Shown: piece by piece, positions 35,091 to 45,961 of the stretch
How positions within the stretch are numbered: the first letter of the stretch is position 1
Layout of the letters: the number at the start of each line of letters is the position of its first letter
Source of the DNA: Pararhodobacter sp. CCB-MM2
Lineage (GTDB): Bacteria > Pseudomonadota > Alphaproteobacteria > Rhodobacterales > Rhodobacteraceae
Reading direction: 5' to 3'
Assembly (NCBI RefSeq): GCF_001691415.1
Contig: NZ_LRRR01000002.1
Location: forward strand, 62,001-126,000
DNA length: 64,000 nucleotides
Notes under the pieces: generated by a model
What the model saw: the letters and a program-made list of their open reading frames with translations, nothing else
Database searches by the model: none
What the model was told of the DNA's origin: nothing
Position numbers and translations under genes: made by a program

Positions 35091-35801
35091 ATGAGCAGCG
35101 AGCAGGATGACCGCAAAGGTGTGCAGGCCGTGGACAAGGCACTGTCCCTGCTGACGTGTTTCTCGGAAGACCGGCAGAAGCTGCACCTGAAGGACTTCGC
35201 TGCGGAGACCGGCCTGTACAAGAGCACCATCCTGCGCCTGCTGGATTCCCTGATCCGCGGCGGCATGGTCATCCGCACGGCCGATGATGCCTATATGCTG
35301 GGTCCGCAGATCTTCTACCTCGGCGGCATCTATCGCGCGGCCTTCGACATGGAGACGACGGTCAAGCCGCTGATCCACAGCCTCGGCGAGAAGCTGACCG
35401 AGAGCCTGATCTTCTACGTCCGTGTCGGTGACGAGCGGGTCTGCCTCTATCGCCACAATTCCAAGATGCCCCTGCGCCACCATATTGAGATCGGCACCCG
35501 GCACCATCTGAACGCCGGCGGCTCGGCCGCGCATATCCTGCGGGCGTGGTCCGAGCCCGACAACCCGGACGGTGAGGACACCCGTCAGCGCGGCTACGCC
35601 ACTTCCACCGGCGAGCGTTTGCCGGGGTTGTCGTCGATCTCGACCGGGTTGTTTTCGCTGTCGGGCCGCTTCCTTGGCGCGCTGGTGATCTCCGGGGCCT
35701 CGGAACGTTTCGACGATGACGAGCGTAAGAAGGCCCTGCGCACCATTCTTCCGGATATCCCGAAATTCGGGGTGACAGTGCCGACCACCTTGGTGCTTTG
35801 A
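35091..35801 (+). CDS. IclR-family transcriptional regulator
   Basis: This 236-residue regulator has an N-terminal winged helix (VQAVDKALSLLTCFSE; FAAETGLYKSTILRLLDSL) and the IclR effector domain. The ATG at 35091 follows GGAGGATTGT; the frame from 35040 is longer but lacks a site. It lies 73 bases after tctA on the same strand and is the only regulator of the TTT/lyase module. It probably acts at the palindrome at 31876-31894 and senses a pathway acid. Confidence 0.9.
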   Translation: MSSEQDDRKGVQAVDKALSLLTCFSEDRQKLHLKDFAAETGLYKSTILRLLDSLIRGGMVIRTADDAYMLGPQIFYLGGIYRAAFDMETTVKPLIHSLGEKLTESLIFYVRVGDERVCLYRHNSKMPLRHHIEIGTRHHLNAGGSAAHILRAWSEPDNPDGEDTRQRGYATSTGERLPGLSSISTGLFSLSGRFLGALVISGASERFDDDERKKALRTILPDIPKFGVTVPTTLVL

Positions 35802-35811
35802 CCGTGGAGGA

Positions 35812-37911
<2,100 letters not shown>

Positions 37912-37926
37912 GGGGGAAATCCCTGT

Positions 37927-39123
37927 TCAGAGGGTTGCGACAGCGGTCAGATTGGGGCGGCCGGGGCGGCGCGGCATGGCCATCGGCGCGCGGCGCAGCT
38001 GGTGGTAGCGGGTCATCATGCCCGGCGTGATCAGCAGCGTGCCGGCCGAGTTGCGGCGGAACCAGCGGCTGTCCTCATGCGGATCGAACCCGGCGCGGAA
38101 ACCGTCCGGCAGGCGCACGCCCGGCGCGACGATGGCGTTGCGCAGTTGGCAATCGCGCCCGGCGCTGGCGCCCGGCAGCAGGATCGAGCCCTGCGCCAAC
38201 AGCGCCTCACCCTCGGGCAGACGCGCGGCCATCGGCAGGGGCAGCGGCACCGGCGGATGGGTGGCGCCGAGGAAATCGAGCTGCGTCAGCCGGTAGCTGT
38301 CCAGCGTGCCGACATCGCGCCAATATCCAGCGCGTCCGGGGCCGGCATCGGGCAATTGCCAGACGCCGAGCGCGCCTTCGGTCAAGGCGATCGGCAGGAT
38401 GTCATGGCCGAAATCGTCACCGCTGTCCCGCGCCAGCACCGTGGTGATCCAGTCGCGGTCGAAGATGTAGATCCCCATCGAGGCCAGCGCGCGGTCGGCG
38501 TCACCCGGCATGGCCTCAGGGTGCGCGGGCTTTTCGGCGAAGCCCGTGACTTGACCTTTGGCGTCGAGGCTGAAGATGCCGAAGCCCTTCGCCTCGGCCA
38601 TCGGGACCGGCGTCGCGGCGACGCTGACGGGCAGGCCGCTTCGGCGATGCGCCTCAAGGAAGGCGGCAAGGTCGATGTCCAGCACATGATCGCCCGACAG
38701 GACCATGATCTCCTTGGGCGCGATGGTCTGGATCATCGGGGCATTGGCGCGCAGGCAATCGGCGGTGCCGCGATAACCATCCGCGCGCAGGGTGCCTCCG
38801 TCCGCGACCGTCAGTCCTCGTGTGAATTGGCGCGACCAATGCCGGCGGAGGTGGATCGCCAGCTCCAGCGGACGGTATTGCGTCGCCAGCACCATGCGCT
38901 CGAACCCGGCGCGGGTGACGGCGGCCATGATGAAGTCGATGATCCGCCCTTCGCCGCCAAGGAAGGGCAGGGCGGGTTTGCACTGCCGATCCGTCAGCTC
39001 GTGTAGACGCGACCCCCGGCCCCCGGCCAGCAGGACCGGCAGGCAACGGGTGACGCGGGCCGACCGACCCGGCAGGCTCAGCGGGGCGACGACGCTGCGG
39101 GGATAATCGGGGAGGTCGCGCAT
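37927..39123 (-). CDS. glgC: Glucose-1-phosphate adenylyltransferase, shortened form
   Basis: This 398-residue protein has the ADP-glucose pyrophosphorylase motifs LAGGRGSRLHELTDRQCKPA, YRGTADCLRAN, SGDHVLDID, FAEKPAHP, ALASMGIYIFDRDW and YWRDVGTLDSY. It makes ADP-glucose from glucose-1-phosphate and ATP for glycogen synthesis. The C-terminal left-handed beta-helix is short: after YWRDVGT the usual block with repeated hexapeptides is reduced to little more than one coil before RWFRRNSAGTLLI. Motifs also differ from the common KPAV-FGG and GTADAV-QN forms. Allosteric control may therefore be altered. No glgA or glgB is nearby. Confidence 0.9.
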   Translation of the reverse strand: MRDLPDYPRSVVAPLSLPGRSARVTRCLPVLLAGGRGSRLHELTDRQCKPALPFLGGEGRIIDFIMAAVTRAGFERMVLATQYRPLELAIHLRRHWSRQFTRGLTVADGGTLRADGYRGTADCLRANAPMIQTIAPKEIMVLSGDHVLDIDLAAFLEAHRRSGLPVSVAATPVPMAEAKGFGIFSLDAKGQVTGFAEKPAHPEAMPGDADRALASMGIYIFDRDWITTVLARDSGDDFGHDILPIALTEGALGVWQLPDAGPGRAGYWRDVGTLDSYRLTQLDFLGATHPPVPLPLPMAARLPEGEALLAQGSILLPGASAGRDCQLRNAIVAPGVRLPDGFRAGFDPHEDSRWFRRNSAGTLLITPGMMTRYHQLRRAPMAMPRRPGRPNLTAVATL

Positions 39124-39396
39124 GACAGGGCTCTCGGTAAGGGAACGGGCGCAGGGGTGCTCCCGGCAGACAAATCTGCCGTGACCCTGCCGAAGCGGGT
39201 TTCAGGATGATGTCGGGGTGATCCGGCCCGGGCAGCAATCCGGGGTGGGACAGGCGGTTAACGTGCGAACAGACCGCTGGTTCCGCGCTGCGGCATGTAT
39301 TTCTGCGCTGCCGCTGGGGTCGGCGCGGCGTCTCGGCAAAACCTTGCCTTGCCGTCGCAACCGAGGCACCCTGAGCGTCTTTGCGACGGAGTTTTC
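39124..39396. other. Divergent intergenic region, nothing distinct seen
   Basis: This 273-base spacer lies between glgC (minus) and an exported-protein gene (plus). It must hold promoters for both. I see no clear palindrome, terminator or small gene. Confidence 0.45.
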
Positions 39397-40017
39397 ATGA
39401 CCCTTTTTCCCCGTGCCCCGCTTTTCGGCCTGCCCCTGCTGGGCGTGTTTCTGACTGTTGCGTCGGCCGCATCGGCCGGAACGATGCGCGATGTCTCGGA
39501 GCTGTGCTTCGACCGCAGCCGCGACGGGCGCGAGATCCGCGCCACGCTGGAATCGACCGGCTGGCAGCAGGCGGTGGTCGATCCCGCCGGGCGCTACCTC
39601 GATCTTGCGACGGCGATGGTGCTGGAGATCACCGCGGATACCGAGCCGCTGGACGACCGTTTCGCCCGCGCCCCGCAACTGGCCGGCAATTTCGAGCAGA
39701 TGGTGCTGTCCGGCGTGGCCCGCATCTATGAACGCGAGGCGGCGCTGCTGTATCTGGGTATCCGTCCGTTGCCAGAGGGGGGTGAGCAGGTGACCTGCAT
39801 CCTCGGCCTGCCGAACGACGCCGAGACCCCGGCGATGATGGCAGAGCACGGCGGCGCCGAGGAGGATGCCGCGTCCGCACGCCTCGTCCGGCGCGTGACC
39901 GAGGACGACGGTGCCGGGCGGCGCAGCCTGCGGCTGTGGGCGCGGCTGACGCAGGAGCCGCCGCGCACCCCGCTCTCCGACCTGTTCTACATGGAGCGGC
40001 TGACCCCGAACGACTGA
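39397..40017 (+). CDS. Exported protein of unknown function
   Basis: This 206-residue protein has a Sec signal peptide (hydrophobic LFGLPLLGVFLTVASAASA, cleavage after ASA near residue 29). The mature part has two cysteines (ELCFDRS and VTCILGL) and no domain I recognise. The ATG at 39397 follows GGAG. A frame from 39295 is longer but begins before the site. It lies 89 bases upstream of the L,D-transpeptidase-like gene in the same direction. Confidence 0.7.
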   Translation: MTLFPRAPLFGLPLLGVFLTVASAASAGTMRDVSELCFDRSRDGREIRATLESTGWQQAVVDPAGRYLDLATAMVLEITADTEPLDDRFARAPQLAGNFEQMVLSGVARIYEREAALLYLGIRPLPEGGEQVTCILGLPNDAETPAMMAEHGGAEEDAASARLVRRVTEDDGAGRRSLRLWARLTQEPPRTPLSDLFYMERLTPND

Positions 40018-40106
40018 CCCGTGCCCTTGGGACGGATCGCGCTATGTTAGCTGTCGAGCCCCAAGTCCGACCCGCCGACCAGACCTTTCTGAGCAGGAAA
40101 TGCCTG

Positions 40107-41060
40107 ATGATCCGTCCCGCTGCTGCCCTCGCTTTGGCCCTTTGTGCCCCGATCCCCGCGCTTGCGTCCGAGGATCTTCCGCCGTGGCTGGCGCGGCATG
40201 TCGGCACCGGGACCGGCCAGATCGCGCCGGTGGTGCTGGAGCGGGCGCGGGCGCTGTATCAGGAACAGGTGGCCGAGAGTGCCGTGAGCAATGGCTGTTA
40301 CCTCGCCATGGATGCGACGCGGCCCAGCACGGCCTCGGGCGGGGGGCCGGGCGATCGGTTCTACATCATCTGCGAGGAGAGCGAGACCTTCCGCGCCGTG
40401 TCCTCGGGCTATGGCAGCGGGCGCACCCTGCCCGAGGCCGATTTCCGCAACGGCCGGGAATGCGCGCGGCATTTCAGCAATGCCGAGGGATCGAACCTGA
40501 CGATGGGCGGTGCCTATCTCACGGCCGAGACCCGCACCTCGTTCAAGGGTTTCTACACCGAAGCCGGCGAGCGCGTGCCCTTCGAGCGGACCTTCCTGCT
40601 GTTCGACGGCATGGGTGAGACGGACAACGCGCGCGAACGTGAAATCGGCGGCCATGTTGCCATGTTCTTGCGTTGGCAATGCCGGTTCAGCAGTCCCGAA
40701 AGCCCGCATGCCGATGACGAGGGTTTCGTGCCCTACGGCCAGCGGGTCGATTACGCGGGCGGGCGCAGCAATGGTTGCACCACTTGGACCGAGGATGTCG
40801 CGGACGAGATCATGGCGATGGTCGAGGGCGATCCTACCACGCTGTATATCTACCCGGAATCCGGTGACATCACCGCCGTGGCCGAGGCCGTCAGCACCCG
40901 CGCAGATCTGGCTGAAAACGGGCTCTATTGGAACGCGGCCTGCCTGCGCGAGATCGAGGCGCCGCAATTCTGGACGCGTCAGACGCTGCGGCCGATCATC
41001 GATCAATGGCGCGCATCGCTGCCGGCGCCGGAGCCGCTGGAACTGCCGCTCTGTCGCTGA
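40107..41060 (+). CDS. Exported L,D-transpeptidase-like (YkuD_2-type) protein
   Basis: This 317-residue protein has a short signal peptide (MIRPAAALALALCAPIPALA) and a region matching the murein L,D-transpeptidase catalytic-domain group: SFKGFYTEAGERVPFERTFLL in two parts, and the likely active-site motif GRSNGCTTW with its cysteine. Such proteins form or trim 3-3 peptidoglycan cross-links in the periplasm. The start at 40107 follows AGGA; the frame from 39936 overlaps the previous gene. The assignment rests on the GRSxGC motif and is moderate. It ends four bases from the convergent kinase gene. Confidence 0.68.
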   Translation: MIRPAAALALALCAPIPALASEDLPPWLARHVGTGTGQIAPVVLERARALYQEQVAESAVSNGCYLAMDATRPSTASGGGPGDRFYIICEESETFRAVSSGYGSGRTLPEADFRNGRECARHFSNAEGSNLTMGGAYLTAETRTSFKGFYTEAGERVPFERTFLLFDGMGETDNAREREIGGHVAMFLRWQCRFSSPESPHADDEGFVPYGQRVDYAGGRSNGCTTWTEDVADEIMAMVEGDPTTLYIYPESGDITAVAEAVSTRADLAENGLYWNAACLREIEAPQFWTRQTLRPIIDQWRASLPAPEPLELPLCR

Positions 41061-41064
41061 GGCC

Positions 41065-42063
41065 TCAGGGCGTCAGCGGGCTTTCGCGCTCCAGCCGATG
41101 CGTGAGCGTGAGGGTACAAACCAGCCCCTCGGGCCGGAAATCCAACTCGGCATGGCCCTCGCCGCGCAGCGCGCTTTGCAGCACGGCCGAACCGATGCCG
41201 GGCCGGCGCGTGGGCGCCACCGGCGGGCCGCCGCGCTCGATCCAGTCGATCCGCGTTTGATCCTGCTCGCGCCCGGATACCTGCACCTCGACGGTTCCGC
41301 CCGGAACGGACAGCGCGCCGTATTTCACGGCGTTGGTCAGCAGCTCGTGGATGATGAGCGTCAACGCTTCCGAGGCCTCGGGCGAGAAGCGCACATTGCC
41401 CGGCCCGTGGATGCGCACCCTCTCCTGCCAGCCACCGAAGGCCGCCAGCTCCATCGTCAGGATCTCCCGGAAGGTCGCGCGTTCGGCCTCGGGCGCGACG
41501 AGGACGCGATTGGCGCGGGCAAGGGCCTCGATCCGGGCCAGCAGGGTCTTGGCGAGGTCGTCGACACTGCTGGTCTTGCGGCTGGCCTGCCGGATCATCG
41601 AACTCATGATCGCGAAGGAATTGCCGACCCGGTGATTGAGCTCCCGCGCCAGAAGGCGCAGCCGATCCTCGTTGGCCTTGGTTTCGGTCACGTCGATGAC
41701 ATGGCCGACCAGCCGCACCACCTTGCCCGCCGCGTCGAATTTCGGCGTGCCCTTGGCGTTTATCCAGCGATCCTCGCCATCGGCGCGGCGGATGCGCGTC
41801 TCGAAGGACCAGATCGCACCCTTCTCGATCGCATCGAGCATCAGCTGCTTCACCCTCTCACGGTCGGGCGCGTGGACATAGGTGAAGAAGATCTCGGCGC
41901 TCCATTCCGGCAGGAAGTCGTCGTGGCCGAAGATCTGGTCATGGCGCCGATTGCGCAGCGCCTTGCCGGTCGCGGTGTCCAGCTCCCAGATCCCGATCTC
42001 GGATGTGGCGAGGATCAGGTCCAGATGGTCGCTGCCGTGGGTGGGGTAGCGGGGCTCGCTCAT
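41065..42063 (-). CDS. PAS-containing HWE/HisKA_2-type histidine kinase
   Basis: This 332-residue soluble kinase has an N-terminal PAS fold (LATSEIGIWELDTATGKAL; RWINAKGTPKFDAAGKVVRL; VGHVIDVTE) and an HWE/HisKA_2 catalytic part. The phospho-acceptor is in LARELNHRVGNSFAIMSSM, the N-box in HELLTNAVKYGALS and the tryptophan motif in DWIERGG. No membrane segment is present. The ATG at 42063 follows GGAGGAG. These kinases are common in alphaproteobacterial light, redox or general stress signalling. No response regulator is adjacent, so its partner is elsewhere. Confidence 0.88.
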   Translation of the reverse strand: MSEPRYPTHGSDHLDLILATSEIGIWELDTATGKALRNRRHDQIFGHDDFLPEWSAEIFFTYVHAPDRERVKQLMLDAIEKGAIWSFETRIRRADGEDRWINAKGTPKFDAAGKVVRLVGHVIDVTETKANEDRLRLLARELNHRVGNSFAIMSSMIRQASRKTSSVDDLAKTLLARIEALARANRVLVAPEAERATFREILTMELAAFGGWQERVRIHGPGNVRFSPEASEALTLIIHELLTNAVKYGALSVPGGTVEVQVSGREQDQTRIDWIERGGPPVAPTRRPGIGSAVLQSALRGEGHAELDFRPEGLVCTLTLTHRLERESPLTP

Positions 42064-42148
42064 TGCGTTTCTCCTCCGCATGCCTGACTACCATAGGGTC
42101 ATGACGGCGCCTTTAACGCAAGGGCTGTCCGTCGACGAGGTACAGGTG

Positions 42149-43645
42149 TCAGCCGGCGACGAGGGGGCGGCGGTCGGTCCACATCCGGTCGGCCTCGGCC
42201 TGCGCGTCGGCGAAATTGAGGCCCGGCTGCAGCGCCAGAAGCGCCAGCGCGGCGCTGTCGCGGATGATCGCGGTGATGGCCGGATCACGCTCGCGCCCCT
42301 GCCACAGCGCGGTCAGCATCTCGCCGGGGCCGAAACCGGTGGGCAAGCCTTCGGGCGCATGGTCAAGGCTGGGGGCCACATGGGTCATCACCTCGCCCTC
42401 GGGGCCGGACAGGGCCAGCGGCATCCAGCGGTGCGGCGTCGCCTGTGCCACGTCGCGCTGGCTGAGGACCGTCAGCAACCGCCCGTCCCGCAGGTGCTGC
42501 AGGGCCGAGGTCAACAACCCGCCGCCACCGCCGAACGGCACACCGCCGAGGGTCACGCCGAAGCGCAGCGGGTCCAGCAGGCGCAGGCCGATCTGCGCGA
42601 CAGTCCGCATCCCCAGCACGGCATAGAGATTGCCAAGCGCGGCCAGTTGCGGCGCGGCGCCTTCGATCCGCAGATAGGCGATCCGGCCGGTTTGCAGGGC
42701 GGCCAGCGCCTCGGCCTCGGTATCGACCTGCGGGATCTGTAGCGCGTCGAGCAGCGCAGAGACCGGCCCCTCGTGCGGCGTGAAGCCATGCAGAAGGACC
42801 GGCGTGCCGGCGTCGGCCAGCAGTCTCGCGGCGGCAAGGAACCAAGTCGGGCGCCGCTGCCGGGGCGAGGGATAGACCGGCCAATCGAGGCCCGGCGCAT
42901 TCCCCTGCCAGCCCGGCCCTTGCCGTTGCGCGCGGGCGGCGGCGACCAGTCCGGCCAGCTCGGGCCCCGCCACGCCGCGCTGCTGGATACTGGCCAGCAG
43001 GGCGCCGACCTGCACCGGGTCGGCCTCGCCGCGCAGGATGATCCCGAAGGCGTCCTCGGCTTGCGGCATGCTGAGGGGGCGTCTTTGGCCGGGCGTGCCC
43101 GACAGACGCGCGACATGGGCGGCCAGCCGAACCCGGGGCGGGTCGCTGTCCGCCACGCCATCGAGGCGGCGCAACAGGCTGTCCGCGTCGGGCTCGCCGT
43201 CCAGCCGGTTGGGATCGGCGGTGCGAAGGGGCAGGCGCGCGCGGTCGGGGAAGGGCAGCAGGGCCGAGGGGGCCGCTGAGGGAATCGGCGCCGCCGCGTC
43301 GGCATCGCGGGCGGTCAGCAGCAGCCGGGCCTCGCGGGTGAGGGCCGCGACACGGCGCCGCAGGGTCTCGGCCAAGGGCGAGGGGACCATCCGCCGCCCC
43401 TCGCGCACGAGGATCGGATCGTCGTAATGCGCGCGAAGCTGGGCCAGCAGGCGGCTGGCTGCTGGCACGGACATCTCCAGCTCGGCAGCAGCGCCCGAGA
43501 CGGAACCCGCCCGCAGCAAGGCATCCAGCGCGACCAGCAGGCGCAGCTGGGTCAGCGTCACCGCCGCGCCGTCTCCGCGTGATTGCGCTGCTGTGTCAAC
43601 AGGTTGCGCGATGGCGTCGTGCGGGGCGCGATCCAGCCGTGTCAT
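42149..43645 (-). CDS. LysR-type HTH fused to an anthranilate phosphoribosyltransferase-like (TrpD2/YbiB) domain
   Basis: This 498-residue protein has two parts. Residues about 29-105 are a LysR winged helix (LTQLRLLVALDALLRAGSVS; AAELEMSVPAASRLLAQLRA; DPILVREGRRMVPSPLAETL). From about 145 to the end it resembles TrpD2/YbiB proteins (EDAFGIILRGEADPVQVGAL; GLRLLDPLRFGVTLGGVPFG), with no LysR effector domain. TrpD2 proteins share the TrpD fold but bind nucleic acid. A GTG at 43561, right before LTQLRLL with GGAG upstream, may be the true start. It is divergent from the TonB receptor gene and may regulate it. Confidence 0.82.
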   Translation of the reverse strand: MTRLDRAPHDAIAQPVDTAAQSRGDGAAVTLTQLRLLVALDALLRAGSVSGAAAELEMSVPAASRLLAQLRAHYDDPILVREGRRMVPSPLAETLRRRVAALTREARLLLTARDADAAAPIPSAAPSALLPFPDRARLPLRTADPNRLDGEPDADSLLRRLDGVADSDPPRVRLAAHVARLSGTPGQRRPLSMPQAEDAFGIILRGEADPVQVGALLASIQQRGVAGPELAGLVAAARAQRQGPGWQGNAPGLDWPVYPSPRQRRPTWFLAAARLLADAGTPVLLHGFTPHEGPVSALLDALQIPQVDTEAEALAALQTGRIAYLRIEGAAPQLAALGNLYAVLGMRTVAQIGLRLLDPLRFGVTLGGVPFGGGGGLLTSALQHLRDGRLLTVLSQRDVAQATPHRWMPLALSGPEGEVMTHVAPSLDHAPEGLPTGFGPGEMLTALWQGRERDPAITAIIRDSAALALLALQPGLNFADAQAEADRMWTDRRPLVAG

Positions 43646-43702
43646 GGCCGGTGCGCCGCACGCGACCGGACCTCGCCGGGTGTTTCCACTTTCCTGAATT
43701 TG

Positions 43703-43720
43703 GAATCGTTCTCAATCATC
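43703..43720. promoter_or_regulatory. Candidate Fur-type iron box upstream of the TonB receptor
   Basis: GAATCGTTCTCAATCATC at 43703-43720 reads on the other strand as GATGATTGAGAACGATTC. That resembles the Fur consensus built of GATAAT units. It lies 68 bases before the receptor ATG in the 142-base divergent spacer. Match is partial, so the call rests on pattern and on the iron-uptake context. Confidence 0.4.
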
Positions 43721-43787
43721 GTGGTTGTGCCTGTCTGTCCCTCGTATAGCTGAGAGAAATAGTCAGCTTTAAGTGAGAGACAAGACA

Positions 43788-45926
43788 ATGTCGCAGCCCC
43801 GACGGTCAACGCCGGCCATTATGACCCGCAACCTGCGCCGGACGACGCGGATCGGATTGCAGGCCAGCTGTGCCGTCGCCGCCTTCGCGGTCGCCTATCC
43901 CGCGGCGCTGATGGCCCAGACCACCGAGGACGACACCGTCGATCTGGGCCGCATCGTGGTCACCGCGGCGGGCGTGGAGCAGAACATCGCCGATGCCCCG
44001 GCCTCGATCACCGTGATCTCGCGCGAGGAGCTGGAAACGGGCGCGTACCGCGACCTGTCGGACGCGCTGCGTGAGGTTCAGGGCCTTGTCACCACCGGTG
44101 TCGCCAACGAGCAGGACATCCAGATCCGCGGCCTTCCCGGCAGCTATACGCTGATGCTGATCGATGGTCGCCGCGTCTCGACCCGTGAATCGCGCCCCAA
44201 CGGCAGCTCGGGCTTCGAGCAGCGCCATTTCCCGCCGGTCAACATGATCGAACGCATCGAGGTCGTGCGCGGGCCGATGTCCTCGCTGTACGGCGCGGAT
44301 GCGATGGGCGGCGTGGTCAACGTCATCACCCGGCCCGTCGCGCTGACCTGGTCGGGCAGTGTCACCGCCGAGGGCACGGTGCAAGAGCACAGCGAATTCG
44401 GCAATTCCGCCGCCCTGTCGTTTGAGGCCAGCGGCCCGCTGATCGCCGACCGTCTGGGCGTGCAGATCTGGGGCCGGATCTATGACCGGTCCGAGGACAG
44501 CCTGCTCGGCGGTATTCAGGGCGCGCGGGACACCAACCTTGGGGTGCGCTTCAGCTTCACGCCGACCGACGACCATGAATTCACCTTCGAGGCCGGTCGC
44601 TCGCGTCTGACGGCCGAGGGCAGCGAGGGGAGCACTGTCGCCTCGGGCTCGGACGGCAGCTACCGCGAGAATGACCGCGATTACATCGCCTTGGGCCATA
44701 CCGGCCATTTCGGCGATATCGAGACGCAGCTGACGATCCAGCACGAGGAATCGGCGCGCTACACCTATGCCGAGACCACGGGCACCGGCGTCCGCGTGCT
44801 GAACGAGCGGATCCCCCGCCTGTCGAACACCACCGTGGACGGCCAGATCACCGTGCCGTGGCTGCTGGCCGGCGAGCATCGGACCGTGGCGGGCTTCCAG
44901 TACAGCCGGGCCGATCTGACCGACCGGGGCCATACGACCACCGATCAGGACATGCAGGTCGAGCAATGGGCCGTCTTCGCCGAAGACGAATGGCGCCTGA
45001 CCGACAGCTTCGCGCTGACGGGCGGCCTGCGCTATGACCACCACTCGATCTACGGCGGCCAGATCAGCCCGCGTCTGTACGGTGTGTGGCACGCGACCGA
45101 CGCGCTGACGATCAAGGGCGGCGTCTCCACCGGCTTCACCGCGCCGGGCATCCGTCTGGTCGCGCCGGGCTATTATTACCCGACCCAGCGCGGGGCAGGG
45201 GTGATCGCGCCGAACCCCGATCTGCAGCCCGAGACCAGCACCAGCTTCGAGCTGGGCGGTGTCTGGGAACAGGGTCCGCTGAGCTTCAGCGCCACCGCCT
45301 TCCGGACCGAGTTCGAGGACAAGATCTCGAACATGAACACCGGCCTGCTGGTCAATCCGGATACCGGCGACATCATCGACCCGTTGGGCGGCGCGGCTTG
45401 CGACGCGGCGGCGATTGCGGGCTATCCGGGCTATCGCTGTCTCTGGCAGGCGTTCAACATCGACGATGCAGTGGTGCAGGGTCTGGAACTGGCCGCGTCT
45501 TACCGGATCGACGACACTTGGTCGCTGCGCGGCACCTATACCTTCACCGACAGCGAGCAGCGCACCGGCGATTACGCGGGCTTCCCGCTGCAGCGCACCC
45601 CGCGCCACCGTGCCACGCTGCGTGTCGACTGGGCGCCGATGGACCGTGACCTGTCGCTCTGGGCCTCGGCCACCTACCACGGCGAGGAAATTGCCGCTGG
45701 TGCGCGGATCGGCACCAACGGGCGGCCGGTCTATATCAACGGCGTCGAAGGTCGGGCCTATGATCCCTACACCACCGTGGATTTCGGCGGCTCCTATGCG
45801 CTGAACAGCACGGTCACCCTGAATGCGGCGGTCTACAACGTGTTCGACGAAATCGTCGACGCGACGGACAGCAACACCGTCGGCGAAGGCCGCCGGCTGT
45901 GGCTGGGCCTGACCGCAACCTTCTGA
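43788..45926 (+). CDS. TonB-dependent outer-membrane receptor (siderophore type)
   Basis: This 712-residue outer-membrane receptor has a long signal region ending near AALMAQ, a TonB box (RIVVTAAG), a plug domain (DIQIRGLPGSYTLMLIDGRR; IERIEVVRGPMSSLYGADAM; GGVVNVITR) and a C-terminal beta-barrel ending in phenylalanine (LGLTATF). It resembles CirA/FepA-type catecholate receptors. It precedes a complete siderophore ABC importer by 36 bases, so it should carry the ferric siderophore across the outer membrane. The ATG at 43788 is chosen over a GTG at 43773; neither has a strong site. Confidence 0.93.
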   Translation: MSQPRRSTPAIMTRNLRRTTRIGLQASCAVAAFAVAYPAALMAQTTEDDTVDLGRIVVTAAGVEQNIADAPASITVISREELETGAYRDLSDALREVQGLVTTGVANEQDIQIRGLPGSYTLMLIDGRRVSTRESRPNGSSGFEQRHFPPVNMIERIEVVRGPMSSLYGADAMGGVVNVITRPVALTWSGSVTAEGTVQEHSEFGNSAALSFEASGPLIADRLGVQIWGRIYDRSEDSLLGGIQGARDTNLGVRFSFTPTDDHEFTFEAGRSRLTAEGSEGSTVASGSDGSYRENDRDYIALGHTGHFGDIETQLTIQHEESARYTYAETTGTGVRVLNERIPRLSNTTVDGQITVPWLLAGEHRTVAGFQYSRADLTDRGHTTTDQDMQVEQWAVFAEDEWRLTDSFALTGGLRYDHHSIYGGQISPRLYGVWHATDALTIKGGVSTGFTAPGIRLVAPGYYYPTQRGAGVIAPNPDLQPETSTSFELGGVWEQGPLSFSATAFRTEFEDKISNMNTGLLVNPDTGDIIDPLGGAACDAAAIAGYPGYRCLWQAFNIDDAVVQGLELAASYRIDDTWSLRGTYTFTDSEQRTGDYAGFPLQRTPRHRATLRVDWAPMDRDLSLWASATYHGEEIAAGARIGTNGRPVYINGVEGRAYDPYTTVDFGGSYALNSTVTLNAAVYNVFDEIVDATDSNTVGEGRRLWLGLTATF

Positions 45927-45961
45927 TCTTTCACGATTGCCTGCCTGAGAGGATTATCCCC

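Noticed and set aside
43806-45680. 624-codon minus-strand frame opposite the TonB receptor
   Set aside because: Shadow of the receptor gene; composition and lack of ribosome binding site argue against coding.
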